Part shown: in pieces, positions 45,001-52,698 of the stretch
Layout of the letters: the number at the start of each line of letters is the position of its first letter
Position numbering within the stretch: the first letter of the stretch is position 1
Origin: an uncultured Draconibacterium sp.
GTDB lineage: Bacteria > Bacteroidota > Bacteroidia > Bacteroidales > Prolixibacteraceae
DNA: 64,000 bases
Assembly: GCF_963676815.1 (NCBI RefSeq)
Contig: NZ_OY781365.1
Coordinates: forward strand, 5,924,501-5,988,500
Direction: 5' to 3'
Translations under genes and position numbers: made by a program
The notes under the pieces: generated by a model
What the model saw: only the letters and a program-made list of their open reading frames with translations
Told to the model about the DNA's origin: nothing
The model's database searches: none

Positions 45001-45299
45001 TAATTGGTTCAACAACCTGGGGAGGGCTTGTAAAATCATCGGTACATTACAGTTTGGTTGACGGTGGAGCCCTTACTGCTCCTGACAATGCAGTCTTCGA
45101 TCCGATTAATAACAAATGGATTGCTGAAAATAAAGGTGTTGCTCCGGACATTGAAGTTCAGCAAGACACCAAATCGCTTGAAGCAAGAAAAGACCCTCAA
45201 TTGGAACGTGCTGTTAAAGAAGTACTAAAAATGGTGGAAGAACAAGGAGTAAAAGAAGTTACACCACCACCCTTTCCAACTCCGGCAGTTAAAAAATAG
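42060..45299 (+). CDS. Tricorn-protease-like S41 peptidase, secreted
   Basis: A 1079-aa exported peptidase. Signal peptide to about residue 19 (GFSSFSQ). Two beta-propeller regions with WD40/TolB-like repeats (FSPDGKTIAFSS, WSPDGKYIAFTDD, WSPDSKWLAYAK) cover about 30-530, followed by a highly charged Glu/Lys linker at about 540-565. Then come a core helical and PDZ region and the S41 catalytic domain, with FNGGGLLDDY and KGGSGGDFFPW (likely nucleophile Ser964). Tricorn-type enzymes cut peptides that the propellers gate. Monocistronic. Confidence 0.92.
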   Translation: MQKLALFMMFLALGFSSFSQETRLLRQPTLSDTHVAFTYGGDVWISELATNLTTRLTSTGAVETQPCFSPDGKTIAFSSNRSGVTSVYTVPVEGGTPTRITWHPSGATVRGWTPDGEKILYTSLRETAPSTFGRLWTISKDGGPASLLTEQFGNDGSFSPDGKKIVIDRVSRWDVEWRDYRGGQNKPLLIVDLNDFSEEFIPNEKTTDIHPLWLGDKIYFISDLDFVANIWSYTPATKQLEQLTTFEGSDVKWLDGNGDQLVFEREGYLHLMNLNTKSIQKLTINVVGDFPWAETKWEDVSSSARSASLSPTGKRAIFEARGEIFTVPEEHGDTRNITQSSAVADRAPIWSPKGDKLAWFSDKGGEGYALLIANQNGLEEPKSISIGESKLGWEPIWSPDGKYIAFTDDDVRIRLVNLEEETIETIDIGGNNLERGSMGLTWSPDSKWLAYAKAAGNNFRQITIWSLQDKSIHKVTNTFADAFSPAWDKDKKHFYFLASTDLALGSGWANTSSMTANANYSVYAVNLQKDEDSPFKLKSDEEEVKKETEDKESAKKDEEEAEKKDESIKIDFENIAERTIPLPMPKRNYRLLVTGTEGSVFVAESVPNQSGVTIQKFTLEDQESKEFVSGARSMTVSNDGKKMLARVGPSWKIMETSGASGKDGKTLKVSLKTKLDRSQEWMQIFEEAWRYERDYFYDPNMHGRDWDVVHERYAPLIPFVKHRADLTYILDQMNGELSVGHSFVMGGDYPDTESNLVGMLGADLVPENGAWKIERIYSTESWNPELSSPLEEPGLKVEEGNYIVGINGNEMTDSDNPFKFLDGTSGVQTVLHINDKADFESAWTVTVEPIRSENALRQRAWVEDNRRKVDELSDGKLAYIWVPNTSNPGFISFNRYFFAQQDKLGAVIDERFNGGGLLDDYMVDLMTRKLRAALTNEVPNGKPFKLPAGILGPKALLINEKGGSGGDFFPWVFRQQKAGPLIGSTTWGGLVKSSVHYSLVDGGALTAPDNAVFDPINNKWIAENKGVAPDIEVQQDTKSLEARKDPQLERAVKEVLKMVEEQGVKEVTPPPFPTPAVKK

Positions 45300-45316
45300 A
45301 ACAAAATAAATAGCAT

Positions 45317-45352
45317 AAAAAAATTCCGCTTCAAGTTGAAGCGGAATTTTTT
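45317..45352. terminator. Bidirectional terminator between convergent peptidase genes
   Basis: A near-perfect hairpin: AAAAAATTCCGCTTCAA (45318-45334) and TTGAAGCGGAATTTTTT (45336-45352). A-runs and T-runs on both sides allow it to work on both strands. Confidence 0.95.
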
Positions 45353-45382
45353 ATGTAATAACAATTCTAAAATCCGTGTTTA

Positions 45383-46696
45383 CTATTTATTCATTAAGCC
45401 AATTACATTAGCCGCCATTACCGAAATTCCGGTTTCAATGGTATTTTCGTAGTCAGGGTTCAACTGTGGCGAGTGCAACGGAAATGGTGCTTCACCAGCA
45501 GCATTTAATCGTTGCATTTCCCCGGGGCTTGTACTTCCCAGCCAAATTAAACAAATCGGCACGTCTTCTTTTGTTAGTCCGTATTTTCCGAAATCTTCGC
45601 CAACCATTTCGGGCTGTGTTTCAATAATATTGGATTTGCCAATAATCTCTCCGGCAAATTCAGCCACTGCCGCACTCAAATCATCATCGTTTAACACAGG
45701 CGGCGTATTCACTTCAAAAACATCAACAAAAGGTAATTTATCTTCGGGCACGCCTGCAGTTCTGGCTGCATTTGCGCTAATCCGTTTTATCGATGTAATA
45801 ACCTTCTCGATTGTTTCTTCGGAAAAATACCGAAGTGTAAGCTGCATTTTAACTTCATCGGGAATTATATTGGGACGTGTACCACCATGAATTGAACCAA
45901 CCGTAACTACAGCAGGTTCAGTAGGACTCAATTCGCGGCTAACAATGGTTTGTAGATCACTTACTATCCGCGATGAGATCACAATAGGATCGATACATTT
46001 TTGCGGATAAGCGCCATGGCCCCCTTTTCCATAAACGGTTATTTCAACCGTTTTTACACCGGCAAAAACCGGTCCTCCACGCAAACCAATCTGCCCGGTT
46101 TCCAACTCCGGATTAATGTGGTAGGCCAATGCATAATCGGGTGTGGGAAATTTTGAAAAAAGGCCGGCCTCAATTGCTTGTCCGGCACCTCCACTATATT
46201 CTTCAGCCTGCTGCGCAATTACCATTAGTGTACCTTTCCAATGCTCTTTCAGGGCAACCAGCGTTCGTAAAGTCCCTGTCCAGGTCGACATATGGATATC
46301 GTGCCCGCAGGCATGCATTACCGCTACCTGTTTACCATCCAGGTCTGCCATTTTTTTACTGGCAAAAGGCAAACCGGTATTTTCTTCAATTGGAAGTGCA
46401 TCCATATCAGTGCGCAAAAATATTGTTGGCCCATCGCCATTTTTATAAATGCCCACAACACTGTTGCCTGCAAACTTCTCGCTTACCTCAAAACCAATAT
46501 CGGTGAGTTCTTTGGCCATCCGGGCCGATGTTTCAAACTCCTGAAAAGACAACTCAGGATTTTCGTGCAAATGTTTGCAGAGTTCCAAAGCATACGCGGT
46601 TTGCTTTTTGGCTTCTTGTTTAACTAGGTTACTAACTTGTGCAAATACACTTGAATGGAAAACAAAAACGGAAAGGAGAAAAATTATTCTTCGCAT
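45383..46696 (-). CDS. M20D amidohydrolase, secreted
   Basis: A 437-aa metallopeptidase of the aminoacylase/hippurate-hydrolase type with a signal peptide (FVFHSSVFAQ). The two-zinc site is indicated by HACGHDIHMSTW, QQAEEYSGGAG and YHINPELETGQ, with a late EMVGEDFGKYG. It would hydrolyse N-acyl amino acids or peptides in the periplasm, perhaps downstream of the tricorn-like peptidase, from which it is convergently transcribed. Confidence 0.92.
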   Translation of the reverse strand: MRRIIFLLSVFVFHSSVFAQVSNLVKQEAKKQTAYALELCKHLHENPELSFQEFETSARMAKELTDIGFEVSEKFAGNSVVGIYKNGDGPTIFLRTDMDALPIEENTGLPFASKKMADLDGKQVAVMHACGHDIHMSTWTGTLRTLVALKEHWKGTLMVIAQQAEEYSGGAGQAIEAGLFSKFPTPDYALAYHINPELETGQIGLRGGPVFAGVKTVEITVYGKGGHGAYPQKCIDPIVISSRIVSDLQTIVSRELSPTEPAVVTVGSIHGGTRPNIIPDEVKMQLTLRYFSEETIEKVITSIKRISANAARTAGVPEDKLPFVDVFEVNTPPVLNDDDLSAAVAEFAGEIIGKSNIIETQPEMVGEDFGKYGLTKEDVPICLIWLGSTSPGEMQRLNAAGEAPFPLHSPQLNPDYENTIETGISVMAANVIGLMNK

Positions 46697-46778
46697 TGGT
46701 GCAATTTTTATTAAAACGCTGAAAAAGTAAAGAAAGTTTCTGATATCAAAACAAGGATGTTATGAAATTTAACGATAT

Positions 46779-46816
46779 AAAAAAAGTGATTGACTTTTGA
46801 AGACAACCACTTTTTA
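46779..46816 (-). terminator. Terminator of the TonB receptor gene
   Basis: On the minus strand AAAAAGTGGTTG pairs with CAATCACTTTTTT (one G-T pair) around an 11-nt loop and continues in Ts, about 25 bp after the stop codon. Confidence 0.75.
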
Positions 46817-46838
46817 TTTTTCTAAACTATTATTTCAT

Positions 46839-49109
46839 TTATAAAAAGCTTAGCGTTAATGTCAGGTAGAAACTCCTTCCGGGCGAGTATATAGGCCGTG
46901 CTTCAACGCTTCGAACCGAACGTGCTAAATGCTCGTAATAGGCTTCATCAAATAAGTTCTGTACACCTCCGGTAGCTGAAAAAACATCGTTTATTAACCA
47001 CGAAATTTTTGCATCGACCACACTAAAAGCGGGTGTTTCATTTTCGCCATACGAAGTGGCAATACGATCCTGTTTCATGGCATGTCTGAATAGCAACTCA
47101 GGTTTTACAGCACCATTTGCAAAATCGCCCATCAACCTGTAATGAAACTCCATCGGAGGAATTTCAGGTAAAGGTTCATCCAACTCCTGGTCTTGTCCGC
47201 GTGTGTAAACCAAGCCCAAATCATGACTCAGGAAAGAACTAAACTGTTGTGTCCAGTTTACTTCAAAACCGGTCATTAAAGCTTTTTTAATGTTTACAAA
47301 CTGCCGAACACCCGGTGAGGTCATCATTGCAGGCGTCAGGTCTTCCCGAATTTCAGACGAAATATAATCGCGTAAAACCGATGTAAACAGATTAACATTT
47401 ATGTTTGTGCGTTCTGTTTGGTAACGAAATACCAAATCGAGCTGATTATTGGTCTCCGGATCAAGGTCAGGATTTCCTAGCATCTCATAAGGATCGAGAC
47501 CAATAGGAAACTGATTGATGTATCGTTCCGCAATTCCCGGGCTGCGTGTTGCCATCCCCATCCATAATCCAAGCGAGATATTTTCGTTAAACAAACGTGT
47601 TCCACCAACACTCAACGAAGGGTGTACATGCGATGTTTCCAGGTCGGAATAAATACTCTCGAAACGCGGATCAGGATTATTTGCTTTTGCTGAATTTATA
47701 TCTAAACGGGCAGAAACCACAAACTGAAATCCGGGTTGTGCAATGTGCCATTCACCAAAAAGTCCGGTCCGTTTAATCTCTGCATCCTGCCACACATTAT
47801 CTGTCAGCACATTTCCGGCCATTGGTCCCATTAACATCGTTCGCTCCCGATACCCGTCGGCCGATTCAAAACGATAATCAGCTCCGGCAAATACATAACT
47901 TTTATCAAAATCAAAACGCATTTCACTACGTCCACCGTAGTTTCGGGTTTTGGCATCGGTTATGGCGTCAACCGAACGCGGTTCAATCACTTTATCGTAA
48001 TTGTCCATCAGGTGATCTACCATTGTTCCGTAAACACTCGTGTTCCATGCTGTAAGCACTTTATCGTAAAAAACGGCCGAGTGACTTGCATTTATCAACC
48101 AGGTGTTGTCTTCGCGTAAATCCATTGGCAAGGCCGGAAAATCGACATCTTTTGCAATATTATTCGATACCAGAACACCAATGTTTTGTGTTTGACTGAG
48201 TTTTACACCAAGCTTACCTCCCCAGTTTAAGCGGTTAAAGCGGGCAGCAATATCAACGCCTTCTCCGTCGGTGTAATCATCGCCGGTAGAATAGGCTCCA
48301 AACATTCGAAAATCAACTTTCGATCCTGAAACGCCGGCAACTGCTTCAGTTCTGAAAATGTTGCCATTACTCTCGTAACTGGTTCCAAGGCGCCCAACCG
48401 GTGTTGACTTTTCTTTAAATTCGGGCGAAGTACTTTTAAAATTTATGGTTCCGCCAAAAACATTCCCGTAACGTAAACTGTGCGGTCCTTTTAATACTTC
48501 TGCTTCCGAAATCATATTAATAGGAATTTGGCTGGCCGCCGGATCCATTCGGTTTGGGCAAGCTGCCGAGGCTGTCTGGCTGCCGTCGAGCACCAGGTTA
48601 ATCTGGTCGTACTTAAATCCCCGAAGTACCGGATCAAATCCATACGCACCGCTCTTACGAATAGTTGAAATTGCGGAAACCGACTCGAGCAAATTGCCGG
48701 CATCGTGTGCCAGTTTATTCTGCATCGTAAACTTCAGCTTTCGTTTATCACCAACCGTTGGGTGCACCAAAACCACCGTGGCCGGCAAATAGGTCGACGA
48801 TTGATTCAACTCAATAGTTCCTTGTTCTGCGAACGTTTCAACTTCATCGGCACTAAAAGCAACTTTGCCGTATTGCAAGTGCGACAAAAACAATTGGGTT
48901 CCTTCAGTAAGCGTCAATACAATGTTTCCTGCTTTATCCGAAAATCCGCGATTATTATCGTATTGATAATGTACATCGGGAATTTCTGCCCCTGTTTTTT
49001 TGTCAGTTATTTTAATTGTTTTTTCCTGCGAATAGGCTGTATGTACCAATAGCAGTAATACCAATACATATACCATCTTTATTCCGGAATTGTATAAGAT
49101 CTTTCTCAT
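46839..49109 (-). CDS. TonB-dependent receptor, probably for copper or another metal
   Basis: A 756-aa outer-membrane receptor. Signal peptide (LLLLVHTAYSQ), a carboxypeptidase-like domain to about 105, the plug from about 125 (SVSAISTIRKSGAYGFD, VLRGFKYDQINLVLDG, EVLKGPHSLRYGNVFGGTI) and a 22-strand barrel ending in SFYLTLTLSFL. The plug holds ACPNRMDP, a CxxxM (Cys184, Met188) at the place where the copper receptor OprC has its CxxxM copper site. Met-rich barrel loops (MLMGPMAG, LTPAMMTSP) agree with a soft-metal ligand. A second start at Met12 is possible. Confidence 0.9.
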   Translation of the reverse strand: MRKILYNSGIKMVYVLVLLLLVHTAYSQEKTIKITDKKTGAEIPDVHYQYDNNRGFSDKAGNIVLTLTEGTQLFLSHLQYGKVAFSADEVETFAEQGTIELNQSSTYLPATVVLVHPTVGDKRKLKFTMQNKLAHDAGNLLESVSAISTIRKSGAYGFDPVLRGFKYDQINLVLDGSQTASAACPNRMDPAASQIPINMISEAEVLKGPHSLRYGNVFGGTINFKSTSPEFKEKSTPVGRLGTSYESNGNIFRTEAVAGVSGSKVDFRMFGAYSTGDDYTDGEGVDIAARFNRLNWGGKLGVKLSQTQNIGVLVSNNIAKDVDFPALPMDLREDNTWLINASHSAVFYDKVLTAWNTSVYGTMVDHLMDNYDKVIEPRSVDAITDAKTRNYGGRSEMRFDFDKSYVFAGADYRFESADGYRERTMLMGPMAGNVLTDNVWQDAEIKRTGLFGEWHIAQPGFQFVVSARLDINSAKANNPDPRFESIYSDLETSHVHPSLSVGGTRLFNENISLGLWMGMATRSPGIAERYINQFPIGLDPYEMLGNPDLDPETNNQLDLVFRYQTERTNINVNLFTSVLRDYISSEIREDLTPAMMTSPGVRQFVNIKKALMTGFEVNWTQQFSSFLSHDLGLVYTRGQDQELDEPLPEIPPMEFHYRLMGDFANGAVKPELLFRHAMKQDRIATSYGENETPAFSVVDAKISWLINDVFSATGGVQNLFDEAYYEHLARSVRSVEARPIYSPGRSFYLTLTLSFL

Positions 49110-49158
49110 TCCAAAAATGATTTATTAAGGTTTTGAATAAGTAATGTGGGGTTAAATT

Positions 49159-49530
49159 TTAACTGGTTTGGGCAGGAGGATGAAAGACCTTAAATAGATT
49201 TTGAAATGAGTATTTAGGAAGAATTTTGCCTGTTAAATTTTCTTTGCCGGAATATATCGCTAAATCAATTCCTGATAATGGAACACAAAAATCAATATTT
49301 TGCTTTTCGTTTTGTTGTGGAGGAAGCTCCTTTTTCTGCTCATCCTGTTCGTGCATTCTTTTTTCTAACTGGCAGCAACCTTTACAAGTCGATCCCTCAA
49401 CATCCTTTTCAATACACAAATTTTTTGCAATATAATCCTGGTTGATTTTAAACGAAAATAAAATCAAAAGTTCAGAAAACTGAAACATAAATACAGCACA
49501 TATTATTGCAAAAGAAATCAGGTATTTCAC
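49159..49530 (-). CDS. Small Cys-rich membrane-anchored protein next to the TonB receptor
   Basis: A 123-aa protein with one N-terminal hydrophobic segment (about 1-28) and a conserved-looking cluster of cysteines: Cys39 (NLCIEKD) and CKGCC (Cys49, 52, 53), followed by a Glu/Gln/Lys-rich stretch. I recall similar short proteins with a C-x-G-K/C-C motif beside metal TonB receptors in Bacteroidota. It is located 49 bp upstream of the receptor gene on the same strand and is likely in its operon. A periplasmic metal-handling role is inferred. Confidence 0.7.
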   Translation of the reverse strand: MKYLISFAIICAVFMFQFSELLILFSFKINQDYIAKNLCIEKDVEGSTCKGCCQLEKRMHEQDEQKKELPPQQNEKQNIDFCVPLSGIDLAIYSGKENLTGKILPKYSFQNLFKVFHPPAQTS

Positions 49531-49759
49531 TTATGCCAGTTGATTTTTTTCAAAGTTACTAATTTAACGTCCATCATAATCAAAAGTTCATATCCTTAAC
49601 AGCGGTCAGCAATTTGCCTACCGGCAATCATCTTTCATCTCTTCTATTTTAAGGCTTTTACACCTTTAAAAACAGCATCCCGAGGCTGCAATATGCAGTT
49701 ATGTTCACCATAAAATCTATATTTTTACAGCAAGTTTACAAACCTTTAAAAAGCAAAAA

Positions 49760-50122
49760 ATGGAACACAATCTGTGGTATGACGAAGATACTAAGGTCAT
49801 ACATTTACAATTTACACGCGATTACCTAACAACCGACATTCCAGATATTAGAAGCAAGATGAATGAGCTAATTGGTGATATACCGCATCGTCAAATGTGT
49901 ATTCACATCAGCAAAACAGCTAAAGTTGAAAATCGCGAAACCCGTGAACAGTCCAACCAACTGTTAAAAGAGTTTGAAATATCGCATGTTGCCTTTATCG
50001 GAGGTAGCGCCGCCAACCGAATGATTGCAAAAGTAATGCTGAAAACCGGGGCACTGAAAATTCAGGGCGATTTTTTCAAAACAGTTGACGAAGGAGTAAA
50101 TTGGTTAATCAGTAAACGATAA
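49760..50122 (+). CDS. SpoIIAA-like STAS-fold protein
   Basis: A 120-aa soluble protein of the SpoIIAA-like (STAS-related) group. It begins with an HLQFTRDYLTT strand region and has IHISKTAKVENRETREQ and HVAFIGGSAANRMIAKVML segments. It is the first gene of a seven-gene operon (3-bp gap to rsbR). In context it may act as a partner or antagonist within the Rsb switch; there is no direct evidence for a phosphorylation site. Confidence 0.75.
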   Translation: MEHNLWYDEDTKVIHLQFTRDYLTTDIPDIRSKMNELIGDIPHRQMCIHISKTAKVENRETREQSNQLLKEFEISHVAFIGGSAANRMIAKVMLKTGALKIQGDFFKTVDEGVNWLISKR

Positions 50123-50125
50123 ATT

Positions 50126-50815
50126 ATGTCAGAAAAAATAGTATTCGAAAAAGCTAAAGAAAGAATTGAGCACATTGAGGACGTATTATCATCGGTTGCC
50201 GCCGGAGACCTTGATGTTAGAATCGAAGCAGAAATTGAAGATGACTTAACCGGAGTAGAGGAAGCAATTAATATTTTAATTGAAGACTTAACCTACGAGT
50301 TAAAACAAAGCAAGAAAATGCGCGAAGAGCTGGAAGAAAAGCTTTCAAAAATTGAAGACCAGCAAAAAACAATAATGCGCCAGCAAGACGACCTACTGGA
50401 ACTTTCGAGCCCGGTAACAAAAGTTTGGGACAACATTCTTATTCTTCCGGTAATTGGTACACTTGATAGTCAGCGCGCACAAATAATGATGGAAAACCTG
50501 CTGCAAAAAATTGTTGATACCGGATGTACCATGTCGATTTTAGATATCACCGGTGTTCCAACGGTTGATACACAGGTTGCCAACCACTTATTAAAAACTG
50601 TAACATCAGCACGATTACTGGGTGCCGACTGTATAATTTCAGGCATCAGTCCTGCAATTGCTCAAACAATCGTTCACCTGGGTATCGACCTCTCGGTTAT
50701 TCGAACAAAAGCCACCTTGCAAGATGCCATGATTTATGCCATGAGAAAAAACAACCAGCTTACCGATGGCAAAATCAAATCAGACCATATACATGAAACC
50801 GAAGAAACTGAATAG
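50126..50815 (+). CDS. rsbR: RsbR-like stressosome scaffold
   Basis: A 229-aa protein: a HAMP-like segment (about 12-60, SVAAGDLDVRIEAEIEDD), a coiled coil (about 60-95) and a C-terminal STAS domain. The STAS block is characteristic of RsbR: LELSSPVTKVWDNILILPV, IGTLDSQRAQIMM, DITGVPTVDTQVANHLL and ISPAIAQTIVHLGIDLS. In stressosomes RsbR and RsbS hold RsbT until stress triggers phosphorylation. Instead of the globin-like sensor of Bacillus it has the HAMP-like/coiled-coil N-terminus, so its input differs. Followed 3 bp later by rsbS. Confidence 0.9.
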   Translation: MSEKIVFEKAKERIEHIEDVLSSVAAGDLDVRIEAEIEDDLTGVEEAINILIEDLTYELKQSKKMREELEEKLSKIEDQQKTIMRQQDDLLELSSPVTKVWDNILILPVIGTLDSQRAQIMMENLLQKIVDTGCTMSILDITGVPTVDTQVANHLLKTVTSARLLGADCIISGISPAIAQTIVHLGIDLSVIRTKATLQDAMIYAMRKNNQLTDGKIKSDHIHETEETE

Positions 50816-50818
50816 GGC

Positions 50819-51208
50819 ATGAACATCGATTTACACGAAAAGAAAATACCCATAATAAAAATTCGCGACTTCCTGATTGTTTCCATCCAGGTAGATATGC
50901 ACGATAAGCTGGCTATTCAGCTACAATCGCAAATACTCGAGGAGATTGAAAAAACCGGTGCCAAAGGGGTGCTAATCGATATTTCAGTACTCGAAATGGT
51001 CGATTCATTTATCGGTCGTATGTTATCAGGAATGGCATCAATGGCCGCCATTATGGATGCTGCTGTAGTTATCGTTGATATGCAACCGGCTGTAGCCATT
51101 ACGTTAGTTGAACTGGGATTAGAAATGCCGGGTGTTGATACGGCACTAAACATGGAAAAAGGTATAGAAATGCTGGAAGAACGCCTCTCAAACTATAACA
51201 ATTTATAA
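50819..51208 (+). CDS. rsbS: RsbS-like STAS protein
   Basis: A 129-aa single STAS-domain protein that completes the stressosome core with RsbR. IPIIKIRDFLIVSIQVDM at the start, GVLIDISVLEMVDSFIGRML with the serine after VD in the position of the RsbT-phosphorylated Ser, and QPAVAITLVELGLEMPGVDTA match RsbS. It begins 3 bp after rsbR and is followed by the rsbT gene, the canonical R-S-T order. Confidence 0.92.
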   Translation: MNIDLHEKKIPIIKIRDFLIVSIQVDMHDKLAIQLQSQILEEIEKTGAKGVLIDISVLEMVDSFIGRMLSGMASMAAIMDAAVVIVDMQPAVAITLVELGLEMPGVDTALNMEKGIEMLEERLSNYNNL

Positions 51209-51220
51209 AAGGAGGTGCCC
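51207..51220 (+). promoter_or_regulatory. Strong Shine-Dalgarno before rsbT
   Basis: AAAAGGAGG (51207-51215) with 5 bp to ATG at 51221. A strong Shine-Dalgarno is unusual in Bacteroidota. It decides the start at 51221 over the in-frame GTG at 51215, which lies inside the motif. Confidence 0.8.
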
Positions 51221-51646
51221 ATGAACGAAATTAGTTTCGACAATAATTGGGAACAACTCGGCAAATATCCTATCGTTACAGAACACGACATTGTAAAAAT
51301 CAGGCAACTTGTTCGACATCATGCCAAAGAGGCACACATGGGAATTGTTGAACAAACACGAATAACAACAGCTGTTTCAGAACTGTTTCGGAATATGTTT
51401 AACTACGCCGGAGGTGGTGAAGTTGTAATTGAACGAGGAGACGTTGATGGTAAAAATGCGCTGATTGTTACGTGTATTGACGAAGGACCAGGAATTGAAG
51501 ACCTTGAACTGGCAATGAGCGATGGCTACACGTCGGGAATGGGAATGGGATACGGACTACCGGGAACCAAACGTTTAGTTGATCGTTTTGAAATCCAATC
51601 GGAAAAAGATAAAGGCACTATTGTGAGGGTTATGAAATGGAGATAA
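51221..51646 (+). CDS. rsbT: RsbT-like serine/threonine kinase
   Basis: A 141-aa GHKL-type ATPase. The N-box ELFRNMFNYAGGG, G1 box CIDEGPGIEDLEL and G2 box SGMGMGYGLPGTKRLVD are intact. RsbT phosphorylates RsbS/RsbR and, when released, activates a PP2C phosphatase. The start is set at 51221 by a strong Shine-Dalgarno. Its end overlaps the next gene by 10 bp, coupling it to the RsbT-SpoIIE fusion that could be its target. Confidence 0.92.
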   Translation: MNEISFDNNWEQLGKYPIVTEHDIVKIRQLVRHHAKEAHMGIVEQTRITTAVSELFRNMFNYAGGGEVVIERGDVDGKNALIVTCIDEGPGIEDLELAMSDGYTSGMGMGYGLPGTKRLVDRFEIQSEKDKGTIVRVMKWR

Positions 51647-52698
51647 TTCGCGAGCAAATACTAACATTGCAAATTGAGCATGAATCAGACATTGGGGTAA
51701 GTCGACGCAAATCGGTGAGCCTGGCAAAACAACTTGGTTTTGATGATGTTAAAACCGGCGAGATTGCAATTATGGTAACCGAACTTGTTACCAACGTATT
51801 AAAACACGGAGGAAGAAAAGGCAAGATTTTGGTATGCGAATTAAAAACCAACGAAGGACAAAAAGCCATTGAAGTATGGTGTTGCGACTCGGGACCGGGA
51901 ATACCTGATATTGAAAAAGCCATTAAAGATGGATTTTCAAATAAAGTATCTTTGGGTATAGGATTGGGCTCCATTCGTCGTTTTTCCGATGTATTCGAGA
52001 TCAATCCGGAACACACTCCGTTTATCGATGATAATGTACTTAACGGATTAGAAACCTACAATACTTGTATAAGAACGCTAAAATGGGTACCAAGTAAAAA
52101 GTGGATTGGCACCAACCGTTCCATCAGTATTGGTGCAGCATCGCGAGGCAAACCCGGAGAAAAATTAAATGGCGATTGTTATGTGGTTAATCATATTTCT
52201 CCGACTAAAACAGTTGCCGCCGTTATCGACGGACTGGGACATGGCAAAGAAGCACATTTAGCCTCTCAGCTTGCACGCGAGCAAATTGTGCTAAAAGCCA
52301 ACCAACCGGTAGATATGTTGCTGCAACACATGAATGCTGGTACACGAGGCACGCGCGGGTTAGTAGCTTCAATAGTTTCTATTGACACTGATAATAACAA
52401 AATGCAATTTAGCGGAATAGGAAATATTGAAGGTTTTATTGTTAGTTCAAACGAAAAAAAGAACCTGCTTTCATACGGAGGAATAATAGGGCATAATATG
52501 CGAACACCACGCGTGTTCGAATATAGTTTTTCACCCGGCGATTATATATGCCTGTCATCAGATGGAATTACATCGAGGTGGCGGCACGAAGATTTTAACT
52601 GGAAAGAACATCCGCAAAGCATAGCCGAAAATTTAATAACGAATTACGCACGAAACAATGACGACGCTACCATTCTTATCATCCGCTACGATACATAA
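51637..52698 (+). CDS. GHKL ATPase - PP2C/SpoIIE phosphatase fusion (RsbX/RsbU-like)
   Basis: A 353-aa fusion. Residues about 10-150 are a second RsbT-like GHKL ATPase (TELVTNVLKHGG, CCDSGPGIPDIEKA, SLGIGLGSIRRFSD). Residues about 165-353 are a SpoIIE/PP2C-type phosphatase with metal-site acidic residues in AAVIDGLGHGKEAH, CLSSDGITSRW and NNDDATILII. In stressosome modules such a phosphatase (RsbX) resets RsbS/RsbR, so this protein could supply both kinase and phosphatase activities. It overlaps rsbT by 10 bp and the following kinase gene by 41 bp. Confidence 0.88.
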   Translation: MEIIREQILTLQIEHESDIGVSRRKSVSLAKQLGFDDVKTGEIAIMVTELVTNVLKHGGRKGKILVCELKTNEGQKAIEVWCCDSGPGIPDIEKAIKDGFSNKVSLGIGLGSIRRFSDVFEINPEHTPFIDDNVLNGLETYNTCIRTLKWVPSKKWIGTNRSISIGAASRGKPGEKLNGDCYVVNHISPTKTVAAVIDGLGHGKEAHLASQLAREQIVLKANQPVDMLLQHMNAGTRGTRGLVASIVSIDTDNNKMQFSGIGNIEGFIVSSNEKKNLLSYGGIIGHNMRTPRVFEYSFSPGDYICLSSDGITSRWRHEDFNWKEHPQSIAENLITNYARNNDDATILIIRYDT

